Source: Acidovorax radicis
Lineage (GTDB): Bacteria > Pseudomonadota > Gammaproteobacteria > Burkholderiales > Burkholderiaceae_C
DNA length: 64,000 nt
Direction: 5' to 3'
NCBI RefSeq assembly: GCF_020510705.1
Contig: NZ_CP075184.1
Span: 4,931,155-4,995,154, forward strand
Made by a program: the position numbers and the translations under genes. Shown here in pieces: positions 19,021 to 28,931 of the stretch. The first letter of the stretch is position 1. The number at the start of each line of letters is the position of its first letter. The notes below the pieces were generated by a model that had not been told where the DNA came from, made no database searches, and saw only the letters and a list, made by a program, of their open reading frames with translations.

Positions 19021-19731
19021 TTATGCAAGACTGCGGCCTTCGCCCGCTTCCTCGTGCGTTACGCCATCGCGGATGTGATAAATCCGCCGGAAGGTGGGAA
19101 TGATTTTTTCGTCGTGCGTGACCACGATGACGGCGGTTTCGAACCGGCGCGCCATGTCGTTGAGGATGCGGATCACGGCCAGGGCGCGTGCGCTGTCCAG
19201 GGGCGCGGTGGGCTCGTCGGCCAGGATGACGGGCGGGCGGTTGACCAGGCCGCGGGCAATCGAGATGCGCTGCTGCTCGCCGCCCGAGAGCTGGGCCGGC
19301 ATGGCGCGCGCGCGGTGCTGCACGTCGAGCGCGGTGAGCAATTCGAGCGCCCGGGCGCGGGCCTGGGCGTTGGGCACGCCGGCCAGCATGGGCAGCAAGG
19401 CAACGTTGTCGGTGGCATCCAGGAAAGGGATCAGGTAGGGCGCCTGAAAGACGAAGCCGATCTTGTCGCGCCGCAGCGCGCGCAGGTCGCGCACCTGCCA
19501 GCCGTTGTCGTAGATCACCTCGTCGCCCAGCACCATGCGCCCGGCAGTGGGGTCGATGACGGCGCCCAGGCATTTGAGCAGCGTGCTCTTGCCCGAGCCC
19601 GAGGGCCCCACCAGCCCGACCACTTCGCCGGGGCCAACCTGCAGGTTGACGTCTTTGAGGGCGTGCACGGCGGTGTCGCCCTTGCCATAGCTTTTGCTGA
19701 GGCCTTCCACGCGGATTCCTTTGGCGGTCAT
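19021..19731 (-). CDS. ABC transporter ATP-binding protein (LolD/MacB/DevA type)
   Basis: ATPase of a tripartite efflux or lipid-export pump. The protein has 236 residues. Walker [10 protein letters not shown] is near residue 39, the signature LSGGEQQR near 145, and Walker [13 protein letters not shown] follows, with the H-loop at VVTHD. The proline in APLD (usually S or G) is a minor departure. The gene is 15 bp downstream of its permease and shares an operon with the HlyD-type adaptor and NodT channel. Confidence 0.94.
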   Translation of the reverse strand: MTAKGIRVEGLSKSYGKGDTAVHALKDVNLQVGPGEVVGLVGPSGSGKSTLLKCLGAVIDPTAGRMVLGDEVIYDNGWQVRDLRALRRDKIGFVFQAPYLIPFLDATDNVALLPMLAGVPNAQARARALELLTALDVQHRARAMPAQLSGGEQQRISIARGLVNRPPVILADEPTAPLDSARALAVIRILNDMARRFETAVIVVTHDEKIIPTFRRIYHIRDGVTHEEAGEGRSLA

Positions 19732-19746
19732 GGCATCACCCTCTTA

Positions 19747-20949
19747 TCACCCTATGGCCTGCGCCGGGTCCACCCGCAGCGCCATGCGAATGGCGACCAC
19801 GCTGGCGATCACGCAAATGCCCAGCATAGCGAAGAAGCCGGCCACCGAATCCATGGGCATGAGCAGCACATATTTGGGAAAGAAGGGCGCAGCAAACGTG
19901 GCCGAGATCTTGCCCACCACGAAGCCGATCACCCCCAGCGCCAGCGCCTGCTGCAGGATCATGGCGGCGATGGTGCGGTTGCGCGTGCCAATGAGCTTGA
20001 GCACGGCGATCTCGCGGATCTTGTCCATCGTGAGCGAATAGATGATGAAGGCCACGATGGCGGCGCTGACCACGGCCAGGATGGCCAGGAACATGCCGAT
20101 CTGCCGCGCCGACGTGGCAATCAGCTTGCTGACCAGGATTTCCTCCATCTGCGGGCGCGTGTAGGCCGTCAGGCGCTTCCAGCGCTGGATGGCCTCGGCC
20201 ACCTCGCGCGGGGCGGCGCCGGGCTGCACGGTCACCAGCACGGCGTTCACGAAGGCATTGGTGCTTTGCGAGGCGATCACGGCATCGAGCAGGCCCGGCA
20301 CCGCGGGGCGGTTGAAGGCCGGGTTGGCCTCGGTGCGGCGGCGGCTGTGCCAGATGGCGTCGTTGTCTTTGAGGAACTGCGCCTCTTGCGCGTCCTTGAG
20401 CGGTATGAACACCATCGGGTCGCCACTGGAAGACACCATGCGCCGCGTCAACCCGACCACGGTGTAGTGGTTGCGCCGCACCGTCAGGCGCTCGCCCAGC
20501 TGAAAACCTGCGGCCACGTCGGCCACGGCTTCGTAGTGGCCGCGCGTGACCTGGCGCCCATCCACCAGGTGCGGCGGCCAGCCCGGCGTAACGCCCGCCG
20601 GGCCCGGCGCAATGCCCACCACCATGGCGCGCACATCGCTGCTGCCCTTGCGCACCTGCGTGGTCAGGTAGGTGACGTTGGCGGCCTGGGCCACGCCGGG
20701 CATCGCCAGGATGCCGCGGTACAGGTCGTCCTGCAGGCTGGACGATTCGGCATACGGCCCGAGCGTGTCTTTCTGCACCACCCAGATGTCGGCGCGGCTG
20801 TTGTCGAGCAGCGCCATTCCGTCGTCCACCATGCCCCGGTACACCCCGGCCATGGTCAGCGTCACGCCGATCAGCAAGCCCAGGCCCACGCCGGTGAAGA
20901 CAAACTTGCCCCAGGCATGCAGGATGTCACGGCCGGACAGGCTGATCAT
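19747..20949 (-). CDS. FtsX-like (DevC/MacB-type) ABC transporter permease
   Basis: Inner-membrane subunit that works with the adjacent ATPase. The protein has 400 residues. One N-terminal membrane helix (about 15-40, [19 protein letters not shown]) is followed by a large periplasmic MacB-like core domain (40-270) and three C-terminal helices forming the FtsX domain ([20 protein letters not shown] near 290). This topology is that of DevC, which pairs with the DevB adaptor and DevA ATPase. The start ATG overlaps the adaptor stop codon (ATGA), indicating coupled translation. Confidence 0.92.
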   Translation of the reverse strand: MISLSGRDILHAWGKFVFTGVGLGLLIGVTLTMAGVYRGMVDDGMALLDNSRADIWVVQKDTLGPYAESSSLQDDLYRGILAMPGVAQAANVTYLTTQVRKGSSDVRAMVVGIAPGPAGVTPGWPPHLVDGRQVTRGHYEAVADVAAGFQLGERLTVRRNHYTVVGLTRRMVSSSGDPMVFIPLKDAQEAQFLKDNDAIWHSRRRTEANPAFNRPAVPGLLDAVIASQSTNAFVNAVLVTVQPGAAPREVAEAIQRWKRLTAYTRPQMEEILVSKLIATSARQIGMFLAILAVVSAAIVAFIIYSLTMDKIREIAVLKLIGTRNRTIAAMILQQALALGVIGFVVGKISATFAAPFFPKYVLLMPMDSVAGFFAMLGICVIASVVAIRMALRVDPAQAIG

Positions 20950-22109
20950 GGCCCGCCCTTGGTGGCACCTTTGGCTATGCGCTCCACCACCCGGATGCGG
21001 CTGCGCGCGGTCAGGGGTTTTTCGCTGTAGACGACCACCTGGTCGCCCTCGTCCAGCCCCTGCAGCACCTGCACATGGCCGTCGAGACCGGCGCTGCCCA
21101 ATTGCACCGGCGCGAATTGCAGCTTGTCATCAGCCCAGCGCCACACGCCGGTCTGGCCGCCCGCGCGCTGCACGGCGGCATTGGGCAGCACGGGTTGCGC
21201 CGCCAGCGCAGGCAGGTCGATGGTCACTTCGGCCAGTTCACCGAGCGGCGGCAGGGGCGAGGGCAAGGCCTCGAACACCACCTTGGCCAGCGTTTCCTCG
21301 GTCACGGCGTCGGCCAGCGGCTCGACGCGCAGCACGCGCCCCGCCAGCGCCTGGCCCACGCGCGAGCGCAGCACCACATGTGCCGGCAGGCCGGCCTTCA
21401 GGCCATGCGCGTTGATCTGGTCCAGGCGCACGTTGATCCACAGGCTGGCCGGGTCCACCACCTCCACCACCGTCTGGCCCGCCACCACGGTGGTGCCGGG
21501 GTCGGCAAAGCGCAGCGTCACCAGGCCAGCGGCGGGCGCTACCAAGCGCAGATGGCGCTGCTGCGTGCCGATGGCAGCGCGCTCGGCACGCACGCGCACC
21601 GCCTCGGCCTGCGCGGCGGCCACGCCGGCATCGGCCACCTGCAACTCCTGCTGCTTGGCGGCGGCCAGCTCTTCGCTGGTCGAGCGCACGGCAAGCAGTT
21701 GTGCATACCGCGTGGCCTGCACCTGCGCATGGGCCTGCCGCGCCTGTGCCTCGCGCAAGCTGGCTTGCACGCGCTGCAGCGCGGCGTCCTGGGCCTGCAA
21801 ACGGTCTTGCAGATCGACCGCATCCATCTCGCCCAGCACCTGGCCGGCCTGAACATGGTCGCCAACGTCCACATCCAGCCGCTGGATGCGCCCGGCCACC
21901 GTGGGGCCTATTTTGGTGGTGGTGCGGGCGCCGATGGTGCCCACGCCAAACAGCGCCGGCGTGAGGGCCCTGCGCTCAACCTTGGCCAGCGTGACCGCCA
22001 CCGGCGCCAGCGGGCCCGAACGCAGCACCACATAGACGAACAGCGCCAGCATGGGCACCACCACGGCCAGCAATGCCAGCGTGCGGCCTTGCAAGGGAAA
22101 TTTTTTCAT
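20946..22109 (-). CDS. HlyD/DevB-type membrane fusion protein of an efflux pump
   Basis: Periplasmic adaptor linking the ABC permease to the NodT channel. From ATG 22109 it has 387 residues: an N-terminal anchor ([20 protein letters not shown]), a lipoyl/biotinyl half-motif ([20 protein letters not shown]), an alpha-hairpin of about 100 residues rich in Gln, Ala and Arg, the second lipoyl half with [18 protein letters not shown], and beta-barrel and membrane-proximal domains. The open frame extends 48 codons upstream, but those residues do not look like protein. It is the first structural gene after tetR. Confidence 0.92.
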   Translation of the reverse strand: MKKFPLQGRTLALLAVVVPMLALFVYVVLRSGPLAPVAVTLAKVERRALTPALFGVGTIGARTTTKIGPTVAGRIQRLDVDVGDHVQAGQVLGEMDAVDLQDRLQAQDAALQRVQASLREAQARQAHAQVQATRYAQLLAVRSTSEELAAAKQQELQVADAGVAAAQAEAVRVRAERAAIGTQQRHLRLVAPAAGLVTLRFADPGTTVVAGQTVVEVVDPASLWINVRLDQINAHGLKAGLPAHVVLRSRVGQALAGRVLRVEPLADAVTEETLAKVVFEALPSPLPPLGELAEVTIDLPALAAQPVLPNAAVQRAGGQTGVWRWADDKLQFAPVQLGSAGLDGHVQVLQGLDEGDQVVVYSEKPLTARSRIRVVERIAKGATKGGP

Positions 22110-22188
22110 CGCCGGGCCACCCCAGGATGAAACACGGCCCCCTTGAGGGACGGCGACCACACGAAGTGGTGAGCATGGGTGGCATTCT

Positions 22189-22830
22189 TCATGGGGTGCT
22201 TTCATCGGCGGGCGCAATGCCGCGCTGGTAGATGGCAAAAACCCGGGTGGCATCGCTGCGCATGCGCTGCATGTCGCCGGTGATCAGCGACTGCATCACC
22301 AGGCCCTGGACGGTGCCGATGAACAGCGTGGCTGCCGCCGGCACATCCAGCCCCGCATGTACCTCGCCCTGCGCCTGGCCTTGCGCAATGAGGCCTTGCA
22401 AGCGCTTGCCATAACTGGTGATGAGCGTCTGCACCATCTGCTTGGGGAGCGTATCGCCCGCGCGCTGCAGCTCGCTGAAGATGATGCGCGGCACGCCCGG
22501 GTGCTCGGCCACGAAGGCAACATGCGCCATGAACATGGCCCTGAGCGCCGCCAGGGGCGAGGCCACACCGTCGGCCGCGCGGTCGATGCGCGCCAGCAGC
22601 TGCGCGGCCACCCAGTCCATCACCGCCTGCAGGATGGCGTCCTTGTTCGGAAAGTGCCGAAACAACGCGCCCTGCGTGAGGTGCATGTGCTGGGCAATGG
22701 CCGAGGTGGTGATCTCGCTCGGGTTCTGCGTGGCTGCCAGCGCCACCACGGCCTCGACGGTGACGGCACGGCGTTCGTCGGCAGGCAGGTGTTTGGGCGG
22801 AACGGCCTCGGTGGCGGTGTTTTTCATCAT
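22189..22830 (-). CDS. TetR/AcrR-family transcriptional regulator
   Basis: Probable repressor of the efflux cassette that follows it on the same strand. The protein has 213 residues. The N-terminal helix-turn-helix is clear (ITTSAIAQHMHLTQGALFRH, about 42-61, then FPNKDAILQAVMDW). The C-terminal ligand-binding half is helical with no known ligand signature. The gene ends 79 bp before the adaptor start, so tetR and the pump genes may form one transcript. A 14-bp palindrome immediately upstream of its start codon is a likely autoregulatory operator. Confidence 0.92.
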   Translation of the reverse strand: MMKNTATEAVPPKHLPADERRAVTVEAVVALAATQNPSEITTSAIAQHMHLTQGALFRHFPNKDAILQAVMDWVAAQLLARIDRAADGVASPLAALRAMFMAHVAFVAEHPGVPRIIFSELQRAGDTLPKQMVQTLITSYGKRLQGLIAQGQAQGEVHAGLDVPAAATLFIGTVQGLVMQSLITGDMQRMRSDATRVFAIYQRGIAPADESTP

Positions 22831-22837
22831 GAAAGTG

Positions 22838-22851
22838 AGTAACTTATTACT
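22838..22851. promoter_or_regulatory. Candidate TetR-family operator
   Basis: AGTAA, CTTA, TTACT: a perfect 5-bp inverted repeat around 4 bp, 7 bp upstream of the tetR start codon. Length and location suit a TetR-family autoregulatory site. The assignment is inferred from position and symmetry only. Confidence 0.5.
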
Positions 22852-23178
22852 ATCTTATCGCCGTTTTCCAGCCTTGGATACTAGGAAGAAACAGAAGGGC
22901 TTTCGCACGCCCGTAGCCGGCCTTGTCGGCCGGGCCTGCAGACCCATCCGGCCGGGCGGAGGGTCAACAGTTCACGCGGTTTTGACCGCATGCGCTTACC
23001 CTATGGACATCCAATGCTATGAATAGTGAAGCACCCAAAGTGCCTCAACGGCTCTGTTGCGCGGCAAGCACTGCGCCAGTGCCCATCGCCCTGGCGATCT
23101 GCTCGTGTCTTCATGCGATGCGCGCACCACCAAAGCCGTCACGGTGTGCAGGGCTGCACAGGCTTTCCCGGGCCGGGC
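22852..23178. other. Intergenic region between tetR and the Liv-type protein gene
   Basis: 327 bp with no gene I can support. It holds the tetR promoter side and the 3' flank of the downstream minus-strand binding-protein gene. Short GC-rich inverted repeats occur, such as GCCGGCC/GGCCGGGC near 22916-22936 and TGTGCAG/CTGCACA near 23149-23164. The latter lies about 15 bp past the binding-protein stop and may stabilise its mRNA end; no T-tract follows. Confidence 0.45.
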
Positions 23179-24438
23179 TCAGGATGGCCGCTTCATCTGA
23201 CAGGACGTGGGCTGGGCACTGATGTAAGAGTCCCAGACCACTTCGGAACGGAAGCCGTAGCCGGTTTTCTCGGCGTCGTACTTCACGCCCTTGCTGCCCT
23301 GCTTGGCCCAGATGCCCAGGTACAGCGGCGCTTCGAGCTGGTGGTCGGTCTTGCGCATGCGCACGTCGCCCATGGGGCTCTTGTAGGTCATGCCTTCCAG
23401 GGCCAGGGCGACCTTCTTGGCGTCGGTGGACTGGGCCTTGCGCATGGCCTCGCGCAGCATGTGCACGCTGTTCCAATGGGCGGCAAACACAAAGTCGTCG
23501 CCCGTCTTTTTCTTGTAGTCCACGTAGATCTTTTCCAGCTCGGGGGTGGGCGCGTTGTGCACCCAGTTCCAGATCACGCCCACCTTGCCGTCGCCCCAAG
23601 CGCCGATCTGCGCGGGGGTGCCGGGGTTGTTGGCATTCAACGTGAAGTAGTTGATGTTGAGCCCGTAGTCGCGGGACGACTTGAACAGCAGCGTCAGGTC
23701 GCTGCCCCAGTTGGAGGTGATGACGGTGTCTGCCTTGGTCGCGGCGATCTTGGCCACGTACGAGGCAAAGTCGCGCGTCTGGGCGATGGGGATGAAGTCG
23801 TCGCCCACGATCTCGATGTCAGGCCGCTTGCGGGCCAGGTATTCCTTGGCGGCCTTGGAGACCTGGCGGCCGTGGGTGTAGTCCTGGTTGATCAGGTACA
23901 CGCGCTTCACATCCTTGCGGCCTTGCAGGTAGGTGGTCAGCGCCTCCATCTTCATCTCGCTCGACGGATAGAAACGAAAGTGCCAGAAGCTGCAGCGCTC
24001 GTTGGTGAGCTGCGGGTCCATGGCGGCGTAGTTCAGGTACACGGTGGCGCGCTCGGGGTCGCGCTCGGCGAGCTTGTTGAGCGCATCCACCAGCGCCAGC
24101 GCCACGCCCGAACCGCCCCCCTGGGTGATGTAGCGCACGCCGCGGTCGGTGGCGGCCTTGAGCGCATTCAGGCTCTCCTGCGGTGTGCCCTTGTTGTCAA
24201 AGTCCACCACCTCGAACCTGGGCTCGTTGGGCCCGGCCTTGGCGTTGACCTGTGCCACCACCTCGCGCAACTGGTTGAGCGAGCTTTGCCCGGTAAGGGC
24301 GAACGGGCCGGACAGCAGGTCGATGAAGCCGATCTTCACCGTCTCGGCCGCGCCAGCGTGCGCCGCCATCACCAGCGCGGCAGCGCAGGCACCGGCTTTC
24401 AACCATTGGCGGGGCCATTTCCTGGGAACCAAATTCAT
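23179..24438 (-). CDS. ABC transporter substrate-binding protein, branched-chain amino acid (LivK) type
   Basis: Periplasmic type-I binding protein. The protein has 419 residues. The signal peptide covers about residues 1-30 (KAGACAAALVMAAHAGAAE), and the mature start is TVKIGFIDLLSGPFALTGQ. Later marks are QGGGSGVALALVDALNK, YLINQDYTHGRQVSKAAKEY and FAAHWNSVHML; the C-terminus ends SCQMKRPS. No livHMGF permease or ATPase genes are adjacent. It follows an acyl-CoA ligase by 67 bp, so the ligand may be a small carboxylic or aromatic acid rather than an amino acid; this is inference from context. Confidence 0.9.
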   Translation of the reverse strand: MNLVPRKWPRQWLKAGACAAALVMAAHAGAAETVKIGFIDLLSGPFALTGQSSLNQLREVVAQVNAKAGPNEPRFEVVDFDNKGTPQESLNALKAATDRGVRYITQGGGSGVALALVDALNKLAERDPERATVYLNYAAMDPQLTNERCSFWHFRFYPSSEMKMEALTTYLQGRKDVKRVYLINQDYTHGRQVSKAAKEYLARKRPDIEIVGDDFIPIAQTRDFASYVAKIAATKADTVITSNWGSDLTLLFKSSRDYGLNINYFTLNANNPGTPAQIGAWGDGKVGVIWNWVHNAPTPELEKIYVDYKKKTGDDFVFAAHWNSVHMLREAMRKAQSTDAKKVALALEGMTYKSPMGDVRMRKTDHQLEAPLYLGIWAKQGSKGVKYDAEKTGYGFRSEVVWDSYISAQPTSCQMKRPS

Positions 24439-24505
24439 GTCTGTCTCCGTGGGGTGAGTGAGTGGGAAAGAAAGGAAAGCCGAAAGCCGTCAACGCGTGG
24501 CTGCG

Positions 24506-26140
24506 TCACTCGCCGCCGAACACCGCGCCATGGCGTTGCCGCAGCTCGTTTTTCTGGACCTTGCCGGTGCCGCCCAGCGGCAGGCTTTCGACAAACAGCA
24601 CTTCGTCGGGCAGCCACCACTTGGCCACGCGCTCTGCGAGGAAGTCCAGAATCTGCGCCTTGTCGAGCGACTGGCCGGGCTTGCGCACGACGAAGAGCAG
24701 CGGGCGTTCGTCCCACTTGGGGTGCTTGACGCCGATGACGGCGGCCATGGTCACCGCCGGGTGGGCCACGGCGGCGTTCTCCAGGTCGATGGAGCTGATC
24801 CACTCGCCGCCCGACTTGATCACGTCCTTGGTGCGGTCACGGATCTGCATCACGCCCTGCGGATTGATAGTGGCGATGTCGCCCGTGGGGAACCAGCCAT
24901 CGGCCAGCGCCGAGCGCTCGGCCTTGTGGTAGCGGCCCACAATCCACTGGCCGCGCACCATCAGCTCGCCCTGCGTCTTGCCATCACGCGGCAAGGTGGC
25001 GCCGTTTTCATCCACCAGCTTGATTTCGATGCCGAACACCGACTTGCCCTGCTTGGCGACCAGCGCGTGGCGGTCCTCGGGCGACAGCTCGGCATCGGCT
25101 GCCGACAGCGTGCTCATGGTGGCAATGGCCGTGGTCTCGGTCATGCCCCAGCCGTGGCGCACCTCCACGCCAAACTGGTCGTTGAACTTGGCAATCAGCG
25201 CCTTGGGCATGGCCGAGCCGCCCACGCCCGTGCGCCGCATGGTGCTAAAGCGCAGCTGGTGCTGCTCCACATGCTGGATCAGGCCCATCCAGATCGTGGG
25301 CACGCCCGCACTGACGGTGACGCGCTCGGTCTCCATCAGCTCGTACAGGCTGGCGGCGTCCAGGCGCGGCCCCGGCAGCACGAGCTTGGCCCCGCCAATC
25401 AGGGCCGCATAGGGCAAGCACCAGGCGTTGATGTGGAACATGGGCACCACGGGCAGGATGGTCTCCTGCGCGCTGATGCTGAGCACGCCCGGCATGCAGG
25501 CCGACAGGGCACTGAGCACCAGCGCCCGGTGCGAATACAACACGCCCTTGGGGTTGCCGGTGGTGCCCGAGGTGTAGCACAGCGCTGCGCCCGTCTTTTC
25601 GTCGCATTCGGGCCACGCAAAGGTGTCGCTCTGGCGGGCCACCAGCGTCTCATAGGCCTCGACCCCAGGCACCCCTTGCAGGTCGACGGCGCCCAGCGCT
25701 TCGGCATCACACAGCGCCACCCAGTGCCGCACGCGGGGGCACGACGCCGCAATGGCGCGCACCAGCGGGGCAAAGGTGGTGTCGAACAGCACCACCTCGT
25801 CGTCGGCATGGTTGACGATGTAGGCCAGCTGCTCGGGGTGCAGGCGCGGATTGCAGGTGTGCATGACCATGCCGCTGCCCGACACGGCGTAGTACGCCTC
25901 CAGGTGGCGGTGGTTGTTCCAGGCCAGCGACCCCACCACGCTGCCGGGGCGCAGCCCCAGCGCCTGCAGTGCGTTGGCGAGCTGCCGGGCGCGCCGGGCC
26001 ATGTCGGCAAAGCGGTAGCGGTGCAGGCTGCCATCGGTGTCGCGCGAGACGATCTGCTGGTCGCCGTATTGGTTCTCACCGTGCTCGAGGATGGCCGAAA
26101 CCAGTAACGGCCGATCCATCATGCTGCCGGGCTGCTGCAT
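24506..26140 (-). CDS. Medium/long-chain acyl-CoA ligase (AlkK/FadD-like)
   Basis: ATP-dependent activation of a fatty or related acid to its CoA thioester by the ANL adenylation mechanism. The protein has 544 residues. The phosphate-binding loop is [11 protein letters not shown] near residue 185; [10 protein letters not shown] is the A5 motif; [16 protein letters not shown] (A7) and [14 protein letters not shown] (A8) follow; the catalytic Lys lies in [12 protein letters not shown] close to the end. ATG 26140 has AAGGAG 9-10 bp upstream. It probably shares an operon with the downstream binding protein, linking uptake and activation of one substrate. Confidence 0.92.
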   Translation of the reverse strand: MQQPGSMMDRPLLVSAILEHGENQYGDQQIVSRDTDGSLHRYRFADMARRARQLANALQALGLRPGSVVGSLAWNNHRHLEAYYAVSGSGMVMHTCNPRLHPEQLAYIVNHADDEVVLFDTTFAPLVRAIAASCPRVRHWVALCDAEALGAVDLQGVPGVEAYETLVARQSDTFAWPECDEKTGAALCYTSGTTGNPKGVLYSHRALVLSALSACMPGVLSISAQETILPVVPMFHINAWCLPYAALIGGAKLVLPGPRLDAASLYELMETERVTVSAGVPTIWMGLIQHVEQHQLRFSTMRRTGVGGSAMPKALIAKFNDQFGVEVRHGWGMTETTAIATMSTLSAADAELSPEDRHALVAKQGKSVFGIEIKLVDENGATLPRDGKTQGELMVRGQWIVGRYHKAERSALADGWFPTGDIATINPQGVMQIRDRTKDVIKSGGEWISSIDLENAAVAHPAVTMAAVIGVKHPKWDERPLLFVVRKPGQSLDKAQILDFLAERVAKWWLPDEVLFVESLPLGGTGKVQKNELRQRHGAVFGGE

Positions 26141-26358
26141 TGCTGTTGTCTCCTTGTGGTGTGCGCGGTGCTGCATCGCGGCATTTGTCGGGTGCCGGTG
26201 CAGGGCCCTCTATGCCGGGGCTTGCGCATCGTCGCAAACAACGCGGGGCGCGCTTGTCTTCTGCGCGACTGGGGTGCGCGAAGCCCCCGGCGGTGCGCGG
26301 TGGCCTGCGCGGAATGACCGGAACGCCGCGTTGACGCAGAGCCTGCGGCCTTGGCGCG

Positions 26359-27846
26359 CTAAAAACCGAGCGCTGCGAAGAGCGCGTCCATGCGCGCCTG
26401 CACGGCAGCCTCCGTGGCCATGGGGCGGCCCCACTCCCGCTGCGTTTCCCCCGGCCATTTGTTCGTGGCATCCATCCCCATCTTGCTGCCCAGGCCGCTC
26501 ACGGGCGAGGCGAAGTCGAGGTAGTCGATGGGCGTGTTCTCCACCATCATGGTGTCGCGCACCGGGTCCATGCGGGTGGTGATGGCCCAGATGACTTCCT
26601 TCCAGTCGCGCACGTCCACGTCGTCGTCGACCACCACGATGAACTTGGTGTACATGAACTGGCGCAGGTGGCTCCACACGCCCATCATCACGCGCCGGGC
26701 GTGGCCCGCGTAGGCCTTGCGGATGCTGACCACCGCCATGCGGTAACTGCAGCCTTCGGGGGGCAGGTAGAAGTCCACGATCTCGGGGAACTGCTTTTGC
26801 AAGAGCGGAATGAACAGCTCGTTCATCGCCAGGCCCAGCACGGCGGGCTCGTCGGGCGGCTTGCCGGTGTAGGTGCTGTGGTAGATCGCGTCCCGGCGCT
26901 GCGTGATGCGGTCGATGGTGAACACGGGGAACTCGGCGCATTCGTTGTAATAGCCGGTGTGGTCGCCGTAGGGCCCTTCCAGCGCGTGCTGCCAGCCGCT
27001 CGGGTGGCTCGCATCGGGCTGGATATGGCCTTCGAGCACGATCTCGGCGGTGGCGGGCACTTGCAGCGGCACGCCCAAGGCCGCCACCACTTCGGTACGC
27101 GCGCCGCGCAGCAGGCCGGCAAACTGGTATTCGCTCAACGCATCGGGCACGGGCGTGACGGCGCCTAGCAGCGTGGCAGGGTCGGCCCCCAGCGCCACGG
27201 CCACGGGGTAGGGCTGACCGGGGTGAGCCGCGCAGTGGTCGGCAAAGTCCAGCGCGCCGCCGCGGTGGGCCAGCCAGCGCACGATGACCTGGTTGCGCGA
27301 GAGCACCTGCTGGCGGTAGATGCCCAGGTTTTGCCGCGCCTTGCGCGGGCCGCGCGTGATGGTCAGGCCCCAGGTGATGAGCGGGGCCACATCGCCCGGC
27401 CAGCAGTGCTGCACGGGCAGGCGGGCCAGGTCGACATCCGGGCCTTCCCACACCTCTTGCTGGCAAGGCGCGTTGCGGCCGACGGTGTGCGGGGCCATGT
27501 TCCACAAGGTCTTGAGCAACTGGCCCATGCCCAGCATGTCTTTGAAGCCTTTGGGGGCCTCGGGCTCCTTCAGCGTGGCCAGCAGCTCGCCCAGGGCGCG
27601 CACGCCGCGCAGGTCGGGCACGCCCATGGCGCGGGCCACGCGGGCTGTCGTGCCAAACAGGTTGGTGAGCACGGGCATGGAGTGGCCCGTGGGCTGCTCG
27701 AACAGCAGCGCGGAGCCGCCCGCGCGCAGCACGCGGTCGCTCAGCGCGGTCATCTCCAGGTGGGGCGATACGGGCTCCGCCACGCGGCGCAGGTCGCCCG
27801 TGGCTTCGAGCTGGGCCATGAAGTCGCGCAGGTCGCTATAGGCCAT
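26359..27846 (-). CDS. ubiD: 4-hydroxy-3-polyprenylbenzoate decarboxylase
   Basis: prFMN-dependent decarboxylase of ubiquinone biosynthesis, removing the carboxylate from polyprenyl-hydroxybenzoate. The protein has 495 residues, close to the E. coli length. It begins [19 protein letters not shown] and carries [19 protein letters not shown] near 170, [14 protein letters not shown] near 300, and [20 protein letters not shown] near 430. The last gene of the ubi cluster in transcription order, it is separated from ubiX by 66 bp that contain palindromic copy F. Confidence 0.96.
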   Translation of the reverse strand: MAYSDLRDFMAQLEATGDLRRVAEPVSPHLEMTALSDRVLRAGGSALLFEQPTGHSMPVLTNLFGTTARVARAMGVPDLRGVRALGELLATLKEPEAPKGFKDMLGMGQLLKTLWNMAPHTVGRNAPCQQEVWEGPDVDLARLPVQHCWPGDVAPLITWGLTITRGPRKARQNLGIYRQQVLSRNQVIVRWLAHRGGALDFADHCAAHPGQPYPVAVALGADPATLLGAVTPVPDALSEYQFAGLLRGARTEVVAALGVPLQVPATAEIVLEGHIQPDASHPSGWQHALEGPYGDHTGYYNECAEFPVFTIDRITQRRDAIYHSTYTGKPPDEPAVLGLAMNELFIPLLQKQFPEIVDFYLPPEGCSYRMAVVSIRKAYAGHARRVMMGVWSHLRQFMYTKFIVVVDDDVDVRDWKEVIWAITTRMDPVRDTMMVENTPIDYLDFASPVSGLGSKMGMDATNKWPGETQREWGRPMATEAAVQARMDALFAALGF

Positions 27847-27857
27847 GTCAGGTCCAG

Positions 27858-27922
27858 AATTTGAATGAAATTGGCCTATAGCGCTTATCCATCAAGCGCT
27901 ATCAGCTATCAATTAAGGAGCA
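27858..27922 (+). repeat. Palindromic repeat family, copy F (full length)
   Basis: One of the two longest copies: AATTTGAATGAAATTGGCC, TATAGCGCTTATCC, ATCAAGCGCTATCAGC, TATCAATTAAGGAGCA. The left flank matches copy I at 53726 base for base apart from a few substitutions, so the element is about 65 bp long. It fills the ubiX-ubiD gap and includes the TAA stop codon of ubiX (complement at 27913-27915). Confidence 0.87.
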
Positions 27923-28509
27923 TCCTGCGCCAGCCCTTGCCAGCGCGGCGCCAGGTCGTGGGGCACGTCGATGAGGTCGAGCGCGCGTGCCACGCTGTAG
28001 TCCACCACTTCGCCCACCGTTTGCGGGCGCAGGTAGAAGGCGGGCAGCGGCGGGCAGATGATGCCGCCCATCTCGGTCACGGCCACCATGTTGCGCAGGT
28101 GCGTAAGGTGCAGCGGCGATTCGCGCACCATCAGCACCAGGCGGCGGCGTTCCTTGAGGGCCACGTCGGCCGCGCGCGTGAGCAGGTTGTCGGCCAGGCC
28201 GTGCGCAATGGCGGCCAGCGTGCGCATGGAACACGGCGCCACCACCATCGCGTGGCACTGGAACGAACCGCTCGCAATGGCCGCGCCCACGTTGTGCACG
28301 TCGTGCACGCGGTGCGCCAGGGCCTCGACGGCGGGGCGGTCCATGTCCAGCTCGTGCTGCAGGTTGCGCCAGCCCGCGTCCGAGACGACCAGGTGCGTCT
28401 CGATACCGCTCTGGCCCTGCAGCACCTGCAGCAGGCGCGCGCCATACACGGCGCCGCTGGCGCCCGAGATGGCCACGATGACGCGGCGCAGGTGGGTGGC
28501 ATCAGCCAT
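27913..28509 (-). CDS. ubiX: Flavin prenyltransferase UbiX
   Basis: Makes prenylated FMN, the cofactor of UbiD. The protein has 198 residues. RRVIVAISGASGAVYGARLL (residues 8-27) is the FMN-binding start with the GASG motif; SGSFQCHAMVVAPCSMRTLA near 95 is the second conserved motif; VLMVRESPLHLTHLRNM near 140 completes the signature. The start overlaps the upstream DGC-protein stop by 8 bp. The TAA stop lies in palindromic copy F. It is placed directly before its partner ubiD. Confidence 0.96.
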   Translation of the reverse strand: MADATHLRRVIVAISGASGAVYGARLLQVLQGQSGIETHLVVSDAGWRNLQHELDMDRPAVEALAHRVHDVHNVGAAIASGSFQCHAMVVAPCSMRTLAAIAHGLADNLLTRAADVALKERRRLVLMVRESPLHLTHLRNMVAVTEMGGIICPPLPAFYLRPQTVGEVVDYSVARALDLIDVPHDLAPRWQGLAQDAP

Positions 28510-28927
28510 GCGAGGGCTCCACGGCGGCGGGCCGCAGCGCCGGGTGTTGCAGTGGCTCGGCCTGCTGGTCGGCCTCGACCTGCTCCAGCACCAGCGCGGC
28601 CTGCACCGGGTCGAAGTCTTCGTGCGCGCGCTTTTTAACGCCGTATTGCTGCAGCTGGTAATGCCGGTCAGCAGCGATACCGTGGCGCGCCAGCGTGCTT
28701 TTGACGCACACCAGCGGGCAGCCATCGAGCGCGATGATGGGCCGGCCCGAGCGCACGGTTTTCATGAGGTGCGGCACGTCGCCACCCACACCGGCGATGC
28801 ACGACATCTCGGCCACGCCGCGCCGGTCGAGCTGCAGCGCCACGTGGTTGGCCAGCTGCGCGGCGCTGGAGCAGCCCGAGCACGAGTAAACGAGAGGATG
28901 GTGGGGGGGGCGCGAATCGGTGGTCAT
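28502..28927 (-). CDS. DGC-domain putative zinc-binding protein
   Basis: 141 residues. The family is named for the conserved Asp-Gly-Cys motif, here ALDGCPLVCVK near residue 68; N-terminal VYSCSGCSSAAQLANH adds two more cysteines and MSCIAGVGGD another, giving the four-Cys pattern of a zinc site. No function is established for the family. Here it is tightly packed between ubiT (4-bp gap) and ubiX (8-bp overlap), so it is cotranslated with ubiquinone genes. It may be a metal or redox accessory factor for the anaerobic pathway; that is inference from position. The C-terminal 40 residues are low in conservation and His/Gln-rich. Confidence 0.82.
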   Translation of the reverse strand: MTTDSRPPHHPLVYSCSGCSSAAQLANHVALQLDRRGVAEMSCIAGVGGDVPHLMKTVRSGRPIIALDGCPLVCVKSTLARHGIAADRHYQLQQYGVKKRAHEDFDPVQAALVLEQVEADQQAEPLQHPALRPAAVEPSHG

Positions 28928-28931
28928 GGGC

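Noticed and set aside
23040..23060. GGCTCTGTTGC resembles the end of IS6-type elements
   Set aside because: Only 11 bases match, no second end or transposase is nearby.
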